Origin: Corynebacterium mendelii
GTDB lineage: Bacteria; Actinomycetota; Actinomycetes; Mycobacteriales; Mycobacteriaceae
Reading direction: 5' to 3'
DNA: 59,029 bases
NCBI RefSeq assembly: GCF_017307055.1
Contig: NZ_JAFLEQ010000008.1
Coordinates: 301,883-360,911, forward strand
Shown here piece after piece: positions 49,796 to 59,029 of the stretch (position 1 is its first letter; each line of letters starts with the position of its first letter). Made by a program: the position numbers and the translations under genes. The notes below the pieces were generated by a model, which saw nothing but the letters and a program-made list of their open reading frames with translations, made no database searches and was not told where the DNA came from.

Positions 49796-51919
49796 GTGGC
49801 ACAAGAAGTGCTTACCGACCTGAATAAGGTCCGCAATATCGGCATCATGGCCCACATCGATGCCGGCAAGACCACCGCTACCGAGCGCATCCTCTTCTAC
49901 ACGGGTATCAACCGCAAAGTCGGCGAAACCCACGACGGCCAGTCCACCACCGACTGGATGGAGCAGGAAAAAGAGCGCGGCATCACCATTACCTCCGCCG
50001 CCGTGACCTGTTTCTGGGAGGGCAACCAGATCAACATCATCGACACGCCCGGCCACGTCGACTTCACCGTTGAGGTCGAGCGGTCCCTGCGCGTGCTCGA
50101 CGGTGCCGTCGCCGTGTTCGACGGCAAAGAGGGTGTTGAACCCCAGTCCGAGCAGGTGTGGCGCCAGGCCACCAAGTACGACGTTCCCCGTATCTGCTTC
50201 GTCAACAAGATGGACAAGCTGGGCGCGGACTTCTACTACACCGTCAAGACCATTGTTGACCGGCTCAACGCCAAGCCGCTGGTCATGCAGCTGCCGATCG
50301 GCGCCGAAGATGACTTCGACGGCGTTGTCGACCTGCTGAACATGCGGGCGATCACCTGGCGCGGCAAGGTTGACGTCGGTGCCGCCCCCACCTACGAAGA
50401 GATTCCGGACGACCTGAAGGACAAGGCCGCCGAGTACCGCGAGAAGCTGCTCGAGACGGTTGCCGAGTCCGATGAAGAACTGATGGAAAAGTACTTCGGC
50501 GGCGAGGAAATCACCCTCGACGAGATCAAGAAGGCCATCCGCAAGATGACCATCAACTCCGAGGTCTACCCGGTTCTGTGTGGCTCCGCCTACAAGAACA
50601 AGGGTGTGCAGCCGTTGCTGGACGCCATCATCGACTACCTGCCGACCCCCATGGACGTCGGTGTGGTCCACGGCCACGCCGTCGGTGACGAGTCCACCGA
50701 AATGACCCGCAAGCCCTCGAAGGAAGAGCCTTTCTCGGCTCTGGCGTTCAAGATCGCCGCCCACCCCTTCTTCGGCAAGCTGACCTTCGTGCGCGTCTAC
50801 TCCGGCCGTGTCGAGCCGGGCAACCAGGTGCAAAACTCCACCAAGGACAAAAAAGAGCGCATCGGCAAGCTGTTCCAGATGCACGCCAACAAGGAAAACC
50901 CGGTGGAAGAGGCCCTCGCCGGCCACATCTACGCCTTCATCGGCCTGAAAGACACCACCACCGGTGACACCCTGTGTGACATCCAGAACCCGATCATCCT
51001 GGAGTCCATGGACTTCCCGGATCCGGTGATCCAGGTCGCCATCGAGCCGAAGTCGAAAGCCGACCAGGAGAAGCTGTCCCTGGCCATCCAGAAGCTGGCC
51101 GAAGAGGACCCGACCTTCACCGTCAAGCTGGACGAGGAAACCGGCCAGACCGTCATCGGCGGCATGGGCGAGCTGCACCTCGATGTGCTGGTCGACCGCA
51201 TGAAGCGCGAATTCAAGGTCGAGGCCAACGTCGGCGCCCCGCAGGTCGCCTACCGTGAGACCATCCGCAAGCCGGTCGAGAAACTGGAATACACCCACAA
51301 AAAGCAGACCGGTGGTTCCGGCCAGTTCGCCAAGGTCATCATTGCCCTGGAGCCCTACAACCCGGATCCGGAAACCCTCGAAGAGGGCGAAAGCGCAACC
51401 TACAAGTTCGAAAACGCCGTCACCGGTGGCCGCATCCCGAAGGAATACATTCCTTCCGTCGATGCCGGTATCCAGGACGCGATGCAGTACGGCTACCTGG
51501 CCGGCTTCCCGCTGGTCAACATCAAGGCCACCCTGCTCGACGGCCAGTACCACGAGGTCGACTCGTCTGAAATGGCCTTCAAGATCGCCGGTACCCAGGC
51601 GCTGAAAGAAGCGGTCGCCAAGGCAAAGCCTGCGCTGCTCGAGCCGATCATGCTCGTCGAGATCATCACCCCCGAGGAATACATGGGTGACGTGATCGGC
51701 GACGTCAACGCCCGCCGTGGCCAGGTCCACTCCATGGAAGACCGGGCCGGCGCGAAGCTGGTCAAGGCCAAGGTGCCGCTGTCGTCGATGTTCGGCTACG
51801 TCGGTGACCTGCGTTCCAAGACCCAGGGCCGCGCCAACTACTCGATGTTCTTCGACTCCTACGCAGAGGTTCCCACCTCTGTCGGCCAGGAGATCATCGC
51901 CGAGCGCAACGGCCAGTAG
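49796..51919 (+). CDS. fusA: Elongation factor G
   Basis: A 707-residue EF-G, the GTPase that drives translocation. GTPase motifs are complete: AHIDAGKTT (G1), [10 protein letters not shown] (G2), DTPGHVDF (G3), NKMD (G4) and GSAYKN (G5). The domain IV and V blocks ([20 protein letters not shown]-like [10 protein letters not shown]) are intact. The GTG at 49796 gives the standard [16 protein letters not shown]; the ribosome site is weak (TTGGGGT). The frame is open for 62 codons upstream but without homology. A bidirectional terminator follows, separating it from the riboflavin transporter on the other strand. Confidence 0.97.
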   Translation: MAQEVLTDLNKVRNIGIMAHIDAGKTTATERILFYTGINRKVGETHDGQSTTDWMEQEKERGITITSAAVTCFWEGNQINIIDTPGHVDFTVEVERSLRVLDGAVAVFDGKEGVEPQSEQVWRQATKYDVPRICFVNKMDKLGADFYYTVKTIVDRLNAKPLVMQLPIGAEDDFDGVVDLLNMRAITWRGKVDVGAAPTYEEIPDDLKDKAAEYREKLLETVAESDEELMEKYFGGEEITLDEIKKAIRKMTINSEVYPVLCGSAYKNKGVQPLLDAIIDYLPTPMDVGVVHGHAVGDESTEMTRKPSKEEPFSALAFKIAAHPFFGKLTFVRVYSGRVEPGNQVQNSTKDKKERIGKLFQMHANKENPVEEALAGHIYAFIGLKDTTTGDTLCDIQNPIILESMDFPDPVIQVAIEPKSKADQEKLSLAIQKLAEEDPTFTVKLDEETGQTVIGGMGELHLDVLVDRMKREFKVEANVGAPQVAYRETIRKPVEKLEYTHKKQTGGSGQFAKVIIALEPYNPDPETLEEGESATYKFENAVTGGRIPKEYIPSVDAGIQDAMQYGYLAGFPLVNIKATLLDGQYHEVDSSEMAFKIAGTQALKEAVAKAKPALLEPIMLVEIITPEEYMGDVIGDVNARRGQVHSMEDRAGAKLVKAKVPLSSMFGYVGDLRSKTQGRANYSMFFDSYAEVPTSVGQEIIAERNGQ

Positions 51920-51990
51920 CCGGCTGCCCGATATCACCCAGCCACCTCCCGCCGGGCGGCACAGCCCGGCGGGGCGGGGGCAGGCGTGAG

Positions 51991-52032
51991 AAAAAACCGG
52001 GAGAACCACACTGTGGTCCTCCCGGTTTTTTG
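51991..52032. terminator. Bidirectional terminator between fusA and the riboflavin transporter operon
   Basis: AAAAAACCGGGAG and CTCCCGGTTTTTT are perfect outer arms; ACCACA and TGTGGT extend them, with one mismatch. Six A before and six T after make it work on both strands. Confidence 0.9.
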
Positions 52033-52061
52033 ATGCGCTTTTTTACAAAGCCGTGCCCCGG

Positions 52062-53156
52062 CTAGCCGCAGAACTCATCGGTGAACAACTCACTGCCGTC
52101 GATCTGGGGGGACAGGCCGATGGCCTTCAGTTCGGCCACCATCGCCTCGGCATTGTCTGCCGTCAGCTCACGGCAGGAGTCAAGCGAGGCGGGAAAAAGC
52201 CCCACGGTGGCATCCATGGTCGCTTCCGCCGCCCGGCGCTGCGTTTTATCCGACAGCTCGGGCACGAGTTTCGCGGTCGCCGCAACCCCCGCAGACGGGT
52301 CGTCCGCTAAATCCCGGTAGGCGCGAAACACCCCGGATACCAGTTGTGTCAGCTGCTCCGGGTGGTCGGCGGCAAAAGCTTTGGTCGTCACCAGGCTGGC
52401 ACTTCTCAACGCCTTCACCTCAGGGGTGATCACCGTGACCGGCAGATCGTTGAGCTTGAACTGCACGGCGTCATTGTTGATGAATCCGACGACCGCATCA
52501 ACTTTGCCGGTCGACAGGGCGGCCTGCTGGGTGTAGCCGATCTCCTGCAGGGTGATGTCATCGACGGTCATACCCGCCGAGCGCAGGCCCGCCAGCAACC
52601 CGTACCAGCCCTCACCGTAGTGGCCGGGAATCCCGACTGTTTTCCCTTTCAGATCGGCCATGGTGGCAATACCGGAGGCTTGTGTGGCGATCACCGCCAC
52701 CGGGTATTTCTCGTAGTAGGGGGCGATCACGACAAGCTCATCAGATTTCGCCGCCGCCGCCTCATCGGCGCCGGCGACAACCACCTGCTCCCGGCCCGCC
52801 AGCAGCGCGGTGAACAGTCCCTCCGACTGCCCGTGGTGGCGCAAGGTGACCTCCCCGCCGACGTAGCCGGCCTGCGTGGCCACATACATCGGGGAGAACT
52901 GAACATTGGGAATATAGGTCAAACCAACAGTCAGCGGGACGGCTTTCCGGCTCTGTGCGGTTGTCTCCCCGGCCGGGGAGACAGCCGGTGCCTTATCCCC
53001 GGGTGCGGGGCTTTGCGCGGCGGCTGCCGCGGTTGACGGCACATCGGGGTGCCGGTCGTGCGGGTCCTCACCCGGCGAGCAGGCCGCGACGGTGGCGGCG
53101 GCAAGGGTGAGTGCACAGGCAAACACGGCGGTGTGTGTTCTGAAGGATTTCTGCAT
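52062..53156 (-). CDS. ribY: NMT1/THI5-like substrate-binding lipoprotein, probable riboflavin transporter RibY
   Basis: A 364-residue exported binding protein. The lipobox TVAAC puts a lipidated Cys at residue 26; an Ala/Pro/Ser-rich linker covers about 27-70. The fold start LTVGLTYIPNVQFSPMYVA is typical of the NMT1/THI5 (ThiY) group that binds pyrimidine-like or flavin-like ligands. Blocks LLAGREQVVVAGADE and GKTVGIPGHYGEGWYGL follow the family. The gene is 24 bases downstream of the permease, and the pair is preceded by an FMN riboswitch, which makes riboflavin or a precursor the likely ligand (RibY of RibXY systems). No ATPase gene is adjacent. Confidence 0.8.
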   Translation of the reverse strand: MQKSFRTHTAVFACALTLAAATVAACSPGEDPHDRHPDVPSTAAAAAQSPAPGDKAPAVSPAGETTAQSRKAVPLTVGLTYIPNVQFSPMYVATQAGYVGGEVTLRHHGQSEGLFTALLAGREQVVVAGADEAAAAKSDELVVIAPYYEKYPVAVIATQASGIATMADLKGKTVGIPGHYGEGWYGLLAGLRSAGMTVDDITLQEIGYTQQAALSTGKVDAVVGFINNDAVQFKLNDLPVTVITPEVKALRSASLVTTKAFAADHPEQLTQLVSGVFRAYRDLADDPSAGVAATAKLVPELSDKTQRRAAEATMDATVGLFPASLDSCRELTADNAEAMVAELKAIGLSPQIDGSELFTDEFCG

Positions 53157-53180
53157 GGGTTGAAACGTCCTTTGCGGTTG

Positions 53181-53942
53181 TCAGCGGAGCGCCCTGATCG
53201 TTTGTGAATGGCGCTCGATGGCGGCGATGCTGGCGAAAGCGAGTGCAGCCAGGAAACACAGCACCGTGACAGTGGAAAACAACCCGGTCATGTCCGCGGC
53301 CGCGGACTGCAGGGACAGCCTTGCGCCAAGCCCCTGCCCACCCATAACAAACTCGCCGACCACGGCCCCGATCACCGACAGGGTGAAACCATTGCGCAGA
53401 CCGGCAAGCAGAGCCGGAAGCGCCAACGGTGCCTCGATCAAGGCCAGAAGCGTCAATCCGCCGGCACCATCCAGGCGGGCAGCCTCAATGACGTCAGCGG
53501 GAAGCGATTTCAGCCCCAGCACCGTGTTGACGAGAATCGGGAAAAACACCATCAGTGCACACAGCACCGAGATAGCCACCAGGCCGTACCCGATCCAGAT
53601 CACCAGCAGCGGGGCGATGGCCACCGAGGGGATTGCCTGGGACACAGACACCAGCGGCGCACAGGCTGCTGACAGCCAGGCGTTTTTGTAAATGAGATAT
53701 GCCAGGGGCAACGCGAACAAGGTTCCGAAAACACAGCCCAGAAGGCTCTCGGCGAAAGTGTGCCAGACAGAATTCCAGAACAGCGGGTTGGTTACATCGT
53801 TTACCAGCCGCAATCCGACAGCCAGGGGAGAGGGCAGCAGGGCCTGGTTGCCGACAATGAGGGCGCCTGACGCCCAGAGTGCCACCAGGCCGACAAGACC
53901 GGCCGTCGAGGCCAGTTGCCGCTTGATTCCGAAAAGCTCCAT
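53181..53942 (-). CDS. ribX: ABC transporter permease, probable riboflavin transporter RibX
   Basis: A 253-residue binding-protein-dependent permease of the SsuC/ThiX type with about six helices. The EAA loop that contacts the ATPase is EAARLDGAGGLTLLALIEAP. The start was set at ATG 53942 (MELFGIKRQLAST), which gives normal family length; the frame is open 88 codons further upstream but with no hydrophobic or homologous sequence, and that part overlaps the riboswitch expression region. GTG 53954 is an alternative start. It needs a partner ATPase, which is not encoded here. The FMN riboswitch lies about 285 bases upstream on the same strand. Confidence 0.8.
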   Translation of the reverse strand: MELFGIKRQLASTAGLVGLVALWASGALIVGNQALLPSPLAVGLRLVNDVTNPLFWNSVWHTFAESLLGCVFGTLFALPLAYLIYKNAWLSAACAPLVSVSQAIPSVAIAPLLVIWIGYGLVAISVLCALMVFFPILVNTVLGLKSLPADVIEAARLDGAGGLTLLALIEAPLALPALLAGLRNGFTLSVIGAVVGEFVMGGQGLGARLSLQSAAADMTGLFSTVTVLCFLAALAFASIAAIERHSQTIRALR

Positions 53943-54225
53943 GGAGAAAGTCACACGTTGTCTCTGGCACCGGGAAATCAAGCGCGGCCTTCCCCGCGGC
54001 CCCGGCCAACCGGATACCCGGTGGCCAACAGCCAAACGGCCAATCGCGGCACCGACAACCCGGCGGTACCTTCCCCGGTGGAAAAAACCGGTGCGGCAAC
54101 GACAATGATCGGGTTCAAGCGGCTTGCGGGAAAAATCCCGCAACCCGCCCGACGCGGTGACCGACTGACGCGGCCGGACAACAACCGCTCCAGCGGATCC
54201 GGCCAACAGAAGGGCGTGCGCCCAA

Positions 54226-54350
54226 TCGTGCTCCTACCATCCGGACTTTCACCGTCGGTTCCGGAATTTCACCGAATCAACCACGTCCATGGGGACGCGG
54301 GTCGCGGACTATCACCGCCGGTTCAGACTTTCACTGACCCCGGTGCACGA
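54226..54350 (-). ncRNA. FMN riboswitch (RFN element)
   Basis: Read on the minus strand, the element has the conserved RFN blocks in order: GTCAGTGAAAGTCTGAACC, GGCGGTGATAGTCCGCGACC, GGTTGATTCGGTGAAATTCC, and GACGGTGAAAGTCCGGATGG. The closing P1 stem pairs TCGTGC (plus 54345-54350) with GCACGA (plus 54226-54231). FMN binding to such RNA normally shuts off riboflavin synthesis or uptake genes. Downstream, a hairpin TTGCGGG-CCCGCAA (plus 54124-54143) may take part in the switch. Confidence 0.95.
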
Positions 54351-54364
54351 CTGCACTGCCGACA

Positions 54365-54370
54365 ATCCTA
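54365..54370 (-). promoter_or_regulatory. -10 box for the FMN-riboswitch operon
   Basis: On the minus strand TAGGAT ends 15 bases before the riboswitch, so transcription would start just upstream of it. No clear -35 is seen 17 bases further up. Confidence 0.5.
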
Positions 54371-54852
54371 GCGCATGCACCGCCGCAGCAGGCGCCAACG
54401 GGTGGATTGTCCGGTGGCGCAACAGCAGCTGAACAATGATCCGGCAGTTCGCTAAACCACAGGTCACACCGGTAGTGGGGGAGGGCACGGCAAAGCTATC
54501 GGCGAACACGGGACCGGCTGGATGGCCAAACGGCGCGCCGGGCGGTAGGCTAGCCGGTACTGCCGACTGAGAAGTGGTATCCCGCGCGGGCTGAAGCCCC
54601 CGGGTCAACCACTGGCGCGGCCGCTGCCCCAAGGGATCCGTTTTCCACGGTTACCGCAGCTGGAGCCGTATTTCAGGTGGGGTGGGTGTGCGGAGTTTGA
54701 AAAACTCCGGCCTTACCCCTACTATGCATTAGTTGGCACATTTTTCTTAAATGGCCGCGGCTTGAGTGTGCCAATTTTTTCTCATGCCGCGGAACAACCA
54801 CCAAAAGTGGCTGCGAAAGTCGTAGCCACCTGAACGTCCAGGAGGACATACA
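54371..54852. other. Divergent spacer between the riboflavin operon and tuf
   Basis: About 480 bases. The right part holds the tuf promoter and a leader of about 120 bases. I see no gene in the left part. Confidence 0.55.
54691..54725 (+). promoter_or_regulatory. Promoter of tuf with an overlapping inverted repeat
   Basis: TTGAAA (54697-54702) and TACTAT (54720-54725) are spaced exactly 17 bases. The -35 lies inside a perfect inverted repeat, CGGAGTTT (54691-54698) and AAACTCCG (54702-54709), which could be an operator. Confidence 0.72.
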
Positions 54853-56046
54853 GTGGCAAAGGCGAAGTTCGAGCGTACAAAGCCGCACGTCAACATCGGT
54901 ACTATCGGTCACGTCGACCACGGCAAGACCACGACGACCGCAGCCATCACCAAGGTTCTGGCTGAGCAGTACCCGGAACTGAACAAGGAAACCGCGTTCG
55001 ACTCCATCGACAAGGCTCCCGAGGAGAAGGAGCGCGGTATTACGATTAACATCGCGCACGTCGAGTACCAGACCGAGAAGCGTCACTACGCACACGTGGA
55101 CGCCCCCGGCCACGCCGACTACATCAAGAACATGATCACCGGTGCTGCCCAGATGGACGGCGCTATTCTCGTTGTCGCCGCCACCGACGGCCCGATGCCC
55201 CAGACCCGTGAGCACGTGCTGCTCGCCCGCCAGGTCGGCGTCCCCTACATCCTGGTCGCCCTGAACAAGTGTGACTCCCCCGATGTCGATGACGAGATCA
55301 TCGAGCTGGTCGAGATGGAAGTCCGTGAGCTTCTTGCCGAGCAGGAGTTCGACGAGGAAGCCCCGATCATCCAGATCTCCGCTCTGAAGGCTCTGGAAGG
55401 CGATCCGAAGTGGGTCGAGTCCATCGTCGAACTGATGAAGGCCTGCGACGAGTCCATCCCGGACCCGGTCCGCGAGCTGGACAAGCCCTTCCTGATGCCG
55501 ATCGAGGACATCTTCACCATCACCGGTCGTGGCACCGTCGTCACCGGTCGTGTCGAGCGCGGCGAACTCAAGGTCAACGAAGAGGTCGAAATCCTCGGTA
55601 TCCGCGAGAAGTCCCAGCGCACCACCGTCACCTCCATCGAGATGTTCAACAAGTTCCTGGACTCCGCTGAGGCCGGCGACAACGCCGCCCTGCTGCTGCG
55701 TGGCCTGAAGCGCGACGATGTTGAGCGTGGCCAGATTGTGGCCAAGCCCGGCGCTTACACCCCCCACACCGAGTTCGAAGGCTCCGTCTACATCCTGTCC
55801 AAGGATGAGGGCGGCCGCCACACCCCGTTCTTCGACAACTACCGCCCGCAGTTCTACTTCCGCACCACCGACGTTACCGGTGTTGTGAAGCTGCCTGAGG
55901 GCACCGAGATGGTTATGCCCGGCGACAACGTCGACATGGCCGTCACCCTGATCCAGCCCGTCGCCATGGACGAAGGCCTGCGCTTCGCTATCCGCGAAGG
56001 TGGCCGCACCGTCGGCGCCGGTCGTGTCACCAAGATCACCAAGTAA
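54853..56046 (+). CDS. tuf: Elongation factor Tu
   Basis: A 397-residue EF-Tu that brings aminoacyl-tRNA to the ribosome. GTPase motifs: GHVDHGKTT at 19-27, the switch I region with [24 protein letters not shown] and SALKALEG. Domains 2 and 3 are complete, ending [22 protein letters not shown] 54853 has a strong AGGAGG seven bases upstream. It has its own promoter and is cut off from fusA by the minus-strand riboflavin transporter. Codon bias is very strong. Confidence 0.98.
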   Translation: MAKAKFERTKPHVNIGTIGHVDHGKTTTTAAITKVLAEQYPELNKETAFDSIDKAPEEKERGITINIAHVEYQTEKRHYAHVDAPGHADYIKNMITGAAQMDGAILVVAATDGPMPQTREHVLLARQVGVPYILVALNKCDSPDVDDEIIELVEMEVRELLAEQEFDEEAPIIQISALKALEGDPKWVESIVELMKACDESIPDPVRELDKPFLMPIEDIFTITGRGTVVTGRVERGELKVNEEVEILGIREKSQRTTVTSIEMFNKFLDSAEAGDNAALLLRGLKRDDVERGQIVAKPGAYTPHTEFEGSVYILSKDEGGRHTPFFDNYRPQFYFRTTDVTGVVKLPEGTEMVMPGDNVDMAVTLIQPVAMDEGLRFAIREGGRTVGAGRVTKITK

Positions 56047-56070
56047 TCACTTGGCGTTCTGACAGACCTT

Positions 56071-56120
56071 AAAACACCCCCTACCAGCCACAACGGCGGG
56101 TAGGGGGTGTTTTGTTTTTT
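56071..56120 (+). terminator. Rho-independent terminator of tuf
   Basis: AAAACACCCCCTACC (56071-56085) and GGTAGGGGGTGTTTT (56099-56113) are perfect 15-bp arms, followed by GTTTTTT. Confidence 0.92.
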
Positions 56121-56552
56121 CGAAATACCGCAGAAATTCCGCCGGTAGTAGCTCGCAAGAAAAGCCCTGCCCCGTGGCATGCAGATGCCCGCCCGGAACC
56201 GAATTGTCAATGATTCCTGTCGGGCGGTAGGGCACACCATGTGGTGGCCATGACAGGCCAGACAGAGTCAGCGGTGCACACCTCCACTGTGCTGGGGTCG
56301 GCGAGGAATTGTCAGGCTGGGAAGGACGTCTACCGGCTTAGCGAATCCACGCAAAGTCCACGAGAGGACGGTTCCGCTTGCGGGGCGGCCGTGTTGACGG
56401 TGGCCGGTAATCCACGCCTCGAGTTGGCTGACGTGGTTGGCCGGTTGTGGCGCCTTTAACGGGGGTCGGATACGCCGTGCGGCGGGAGAAAGGGGGCTGT
56501 CGGCGTTCGAAGGGTGGTTTGTGGATCCGAGCGGGTCTCTTCTACTCCGCAG

Positions 56553-56600
56553 ACGGTACAAAAGGACCGGGTTACGTCTTGCCGGCAAGACGTAACCCGG
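56553..56600 (-). terminator. Terminator of the CAP lipoprotein gene: 34-bp perfect palindrome
   Basis: CCGGGTTACGTCTTGCC at 56567-56583 is followed at once by its exact reverse complement to 56600. On the minus strand TCCTTTTGTACC follows. It begins 17 bases after the stop codon. Confidence 0.8.
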
Positions 56601-56617
56601 TGGTGAGCTGGCAACTT

Positions 56618-58732
56618 CTACTCCGTGTAGTTTTTCCAGTTCGGATTGATCGCGGGGGTGCGGTCACTGTTGAGGAAGTTGATGACGTTGATCAACTTGC
56701 CGGAGCGGGCGTCGATGGCGAAGCCGATACCGATCTGCTTCAAGCTCGGATTCAGGATGGCCTCCCGGTGGTGGGGCGAGTAGAGGTAGTCCGCGATAAT
56801 GATTTCGGGCTTGATTGTCTCCGGGCCTGCGCCGACCGGCAAGTAGGAGTCATCCATGACTTCGCCCTCCTGATCGCCGTAGATGAATTCTTCAGCGGTC
56901 TGGTGGCGTTTGACGCCCTTCACGAGTCGTTGGAGAGCCCAATCCTGTGCATCAGCGGTCAGATTCTGGCTGACGACGGTGACCTCGGGAACCCCTGCCT
57001 GCCGCCTGATCTTGTTCAGCTGCTTGAGGAGTCGTTCACGGGCTTCGTCGAAACGGACATTGATATCGCGTTGAGACTCTGCGGCGGTCGGAAGGCTGAA
57101 CGCACCGCAATAATTGACCCGGCCGGCCGTTGCTCCTTCTTTGTCGTATTTGGCGTTCTTCTTGGGTTCAGGGAATTCCTTGAAATCGCAGGGACCGGAA
57201 CCCTGGCCATCATCGAGTCGAATGGATATGTAGAACGACAGCTTCTTGCCGTCGTCTACGGGCGCCAGGCCGATGCCGACGAACTTGTTGACATCGTTGC
57301 CCATCACCTTCGGCAGCGACTCGTGGTAGCTGGACAAAAGAGTAGCGATGAGGGTCTCGGCGGGGTAGCTGCCGGTGTTGAGTACATCATCACCGGGTGC
57401 GTGGAGTTCCAAGCCGGCGTGCGGGAAGACGTAGGTCGGGGATGTCCGGTTCGGATGGGCGGCAAGATCCTGGACTGATGCCGAGAGCGTGCTGTCCTCG
57501 GTGATCGATCCCGGCCAGTTGTAATGTTCGGCAGCTTCACGGAACTGTTTTAAGACTTCCCTGCGCATGTCGGCCAGAAGCTTTTTGTTCTCCTCCTTGG
57601 TGCGCTCACCGCTGGTGATGTCCCTGATACCGGGGCAGTTAAAGGGGCTGTAACCTGTCCAGTCGCTTCTGTTGAGTTCCGGGAATTCACAGTTTCGATC
57701 CCGGGGGAGGCTTGCGCGGTCCTGCTTGAGCACGATGATGTGCCAAAATCCGCCGTTGGTCGTGTTGGCTTTCACAGCCGCGCCAACTTTCAGCGGGGTA
57801 TCCCACAGCAGAGTGTCACGTTCCGCCCCTTGGAGGAGAAAAGCGATGGAGGAATATGCGGGGATGGATTCCGGACGCGCGAATTCAGCGTTTTCCTCAC
57901 CAATACCGCCGCTGACCGAAACTACCTTGACACCCGGTTGCACTGCCGGGTCTTCATTCTTGCTCCAGGCATCGGCTACGGTTTGGGCGATGGCATCAAG
58001 ATCAGCTGAATGTACGAAGGGAGAACCGACCTTGTAGTGAGCGCGGGCGTTTTTTGCCTGTTTAATAAGATTGTCGGCGGCCTTGTGCTCGCGCTGCGCG
58101 ATAGATTGCCCACGGTGGGCGTCATCGGCTTCTTTGCCGGAAAGACCACGGGACTCGCCGGGGCAGAAGGTCAGTGACGGTTTTTCCCCGGTGGTCTTCT
58201 TCTTCGGGAACATACAGGTGGGTTTCACACCCCCGGGTTCTTTGAAGGTGCCGGGTTCTACAGGCTTGGGAGCGGTTAACTTCGGTTGCGTATGATCCTT
58301 CGACAGCTTGACATCGTCGTTGATGTTGCCTCCGATCAGCGCGGAATTCTCGATCTTGGGATCGTAGGAGTCATCTGACGGATTGTTGCTGTTTTCGTCC
58401 GTGTCGGTGGTGTCCGAAACAGGCGGGTTTTGCTCGGAGCCGGATTGTGTTCCGGGCGGCTCGCTGTTCCCGCTCGGAGGGGTTTTCCCGGTTGACTCGT
58501 TGTTGTCTGTGTTGGAATCACCGGTTGTATCGCTCTTGCCGGATCCACTGGTCCCGTTGTTTTTGCCGGGGGTGGAAGGCAGCCTGTCGACGGTTCCGGT
58601 GTTTGGGGTGCCCGGGGATGAAGGCTCCGACTGGACGCCACAGGCGGGAAGAGCGGCTGCTGCAAGTGCAAGACTGAACGTGATGCCCGCGATCTTCATG
58701 GTTCGGCGTTGCCGGATGGCGGTGGTGCGCAT
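56618..58732 (-). CDS. CAP/SCP-like domain lipoprotein with two or three CAP modules
   Basis: A 704-residue lipoprotein. ATG 58732 has AAGGA eight bases upstream; the signal peptide ends ALPAC, so Cys31 is lipidated. Residues about 32-150 are Ser/Thr/Gly/Asn/Pro-rich and low-complexity, a likely wall-spanning linker. The C-terminal 130 residues are a CAP (SCP/YkwD-like) domain: LNKIRRQAGVPEVTV, LTADAQDWALQRL, HHREAILNPSLKQIGIGF. Two earlier regions look like degenerate relatives: about residues 210-350 (NARAHYKVG, DLDAIAQTVADAW, GAAVKANTTNGGFWHIIVL) and about 390-540 (STLSASVQDLAAH, VGIGLAPVDDGK). Bacterial CAP proteins have varied, mostly unproven roles at the cell surface. It is a single-gene unit with its own terminator. 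Confidence 0.75.
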   Translation of the reverse strand: MRTTAIRQRRTMKIAGITFSLALAAAALPACGVQSEPSSPGTPNTGTVDRLPSTPGKNNGTSGSGKSDTTGDSNTDNNESTGKTPPSGNSEPPGTQSGSEQNPPVSDTTDTDENSNNPSDDSYDPKIENSALIGGNINDDVKLSKDHTQPKLTAPKPVEPGTFKEPGGVKPTCMFPKKKTTGEKPSLTFCPGESRGLSGKEADDAHRGQSIAQREHKAADNLIKQAKNARAHYKVGSPFVHSADLDAIAQTVADAWSKNEDPAVQPGVKVVSVSGGIGEENAEFARPESIPAYSSIAFLLQGAERDTLLWDTPLKVGAAVKANTTNGGFWHIIVLKQDRASLPRDRNCEFPELNRSDWTGYSPFNCPGIRDITSGERTKEENKKLLADMRREVLKQFREAAEHYNWPGSITEDSTLSASVQDLAAHPNRTSPTYVFPHAGLELHAPGDDVLNTGSYPAETLIATLLSSYHESLPKVMGNDVNKFVGIGLAPVDDGKKLSFYISIRLDDGQGSGPCDFKEFPEPKKNAKYDKEGATAGRVNYCGAFSLPTAAESQRDINVRFDEARERLLKQLNKIRRQAGVPEVTVVSQNLTADAQDWALQRLVKGVKRHQTAEEFIYGDQEGEVMDDSYLPVGAGPETIKPEIIIADYLYSPHHREAILNPSLKQIGIGFAIDARSGKLINVINFLNSDRTPAINPNWKNYTE

Positions 58733-59029
58733 GAGGATAAGTCCTTGCTTGGCTGGGTGCCGACCGTTCAATGGCGAACGCGACCGAGAGGGTATCGGTC
58801 GATCAGAGTGGGAATCAGTGGCAGATACCGGGCACCCGCGTGGATGGATATGGGAGCTTGATTGTGTGAAGCACGGATTCAAATAGTTTGGTAACCGATA
58901 TCAGACTATGTTTTCCCTCCCGGCTGGACAACCGGCTTGCCAGAGAAAGACTCCTGGTTTGATGAATTTGGCATTGTCCCAGGTGGGGACACCCTACTTT
59001 ATAGGGGGTGGGGTTATTTTGGGGGTGAA

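Larger units (their letters stand above)
56047..56617. other. Convergent spacer between tuf and the CAP lipoprotein gene
   Basis: A 571-base spacer with strong terminators at both ends. Between 56121 and 56550 several frames are open on both strands but none has a start signal, codon bias or recognisable product. No gene is called. Confidence 0.6.

Noticed and set aside
49700..52009. A 769-codon open frame antisense to fusA
   Set aside because: Shadow of a strongly biased GC-rich gene; it has no recognisable product.

Overview
The window is GC-rich chromosomal DNA from a member of the Mycobacteriales, most probably a Corynebacterium or very close relative. The RpoB, RpoC, NusG, EF-Tu and S12 sequences are typical of that group. 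The gene order mgtA-menG-menJ-prenyl synthase followed by tRNA-Tyr, and tRNA-Thr-tRNA-Met-tRNA-Trp-secE-nusG, is the arrangement I know from corynebacteria and mycobacteria. Promoters are sigma-A-like (TTGnnn-N17-TAnnnT), and two genes look leaderless.

Layout. 1-4857: end of a membrane protein gene, a mannosyltransferase for envelope glycolipids, and three genes for menaquinone and its prenyl tail. 4960-7771: four tRNAs, secE and nusG. 8018-11281: a large membrane-anchored surface protein placed between nusG and rplK. 11600-14516: rplK and rplA, then an insertion encoding a GIY-YIG nuclease that ends in a near-perfect 213-bp second copy of the rplA 3' end. 14845-19304: a complete iron-siderophore type ABC importer on the minus strand. 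21021-30842: a giant sortase-anchored adhesin (about 3273 residues, about 25 repeats), a paralogue of the first surface protein. 31404-33360: bcp, rplJ and rplL. 33640-43784: two membrane proteins of poorly known role, rpoB and rpoC. 44086-48015: an Old Yellow Enzyme, an Aer-like PAS protein and a secreted Pro/Ala-rich protein. 48596-56046: rpsL, rpsG, fusA and tuf, interrupted between fusA and tuf by a minus-strand riboflavin-type transporter under an FMN riboswitch. 56618-58732: a lipoprotein with up to three CAP-like domains.

How it fits together. The backbone is the conserved transcription and translation supercluster (secE, nusG, L11, L1, L10, L7/L12, rpoBC, the str operon). Its promoters, structured leaders and strong terminators are mostly visible. 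Envelope, nutrient-uptake and adhesion genes have been inserted at operon boundaries without breaking a housekeeping gene.

Most unusual features: (1) the GIY-YIG gene bracketed by an intact rplA and a second copy of its last 213 bp, which looks like a homing or integration module that carries a replacement 3' end for an essential gene; (2) the two paralogous fibrillar-adhesin-like proteins, the larger built from alternating A/B repeats; (3) an FMN-riboswitch transporter operon with no ATPase gene; (4) a nested RNA hairpin between rplK and rplA. Stretches not listed below hold no gene that I can support.
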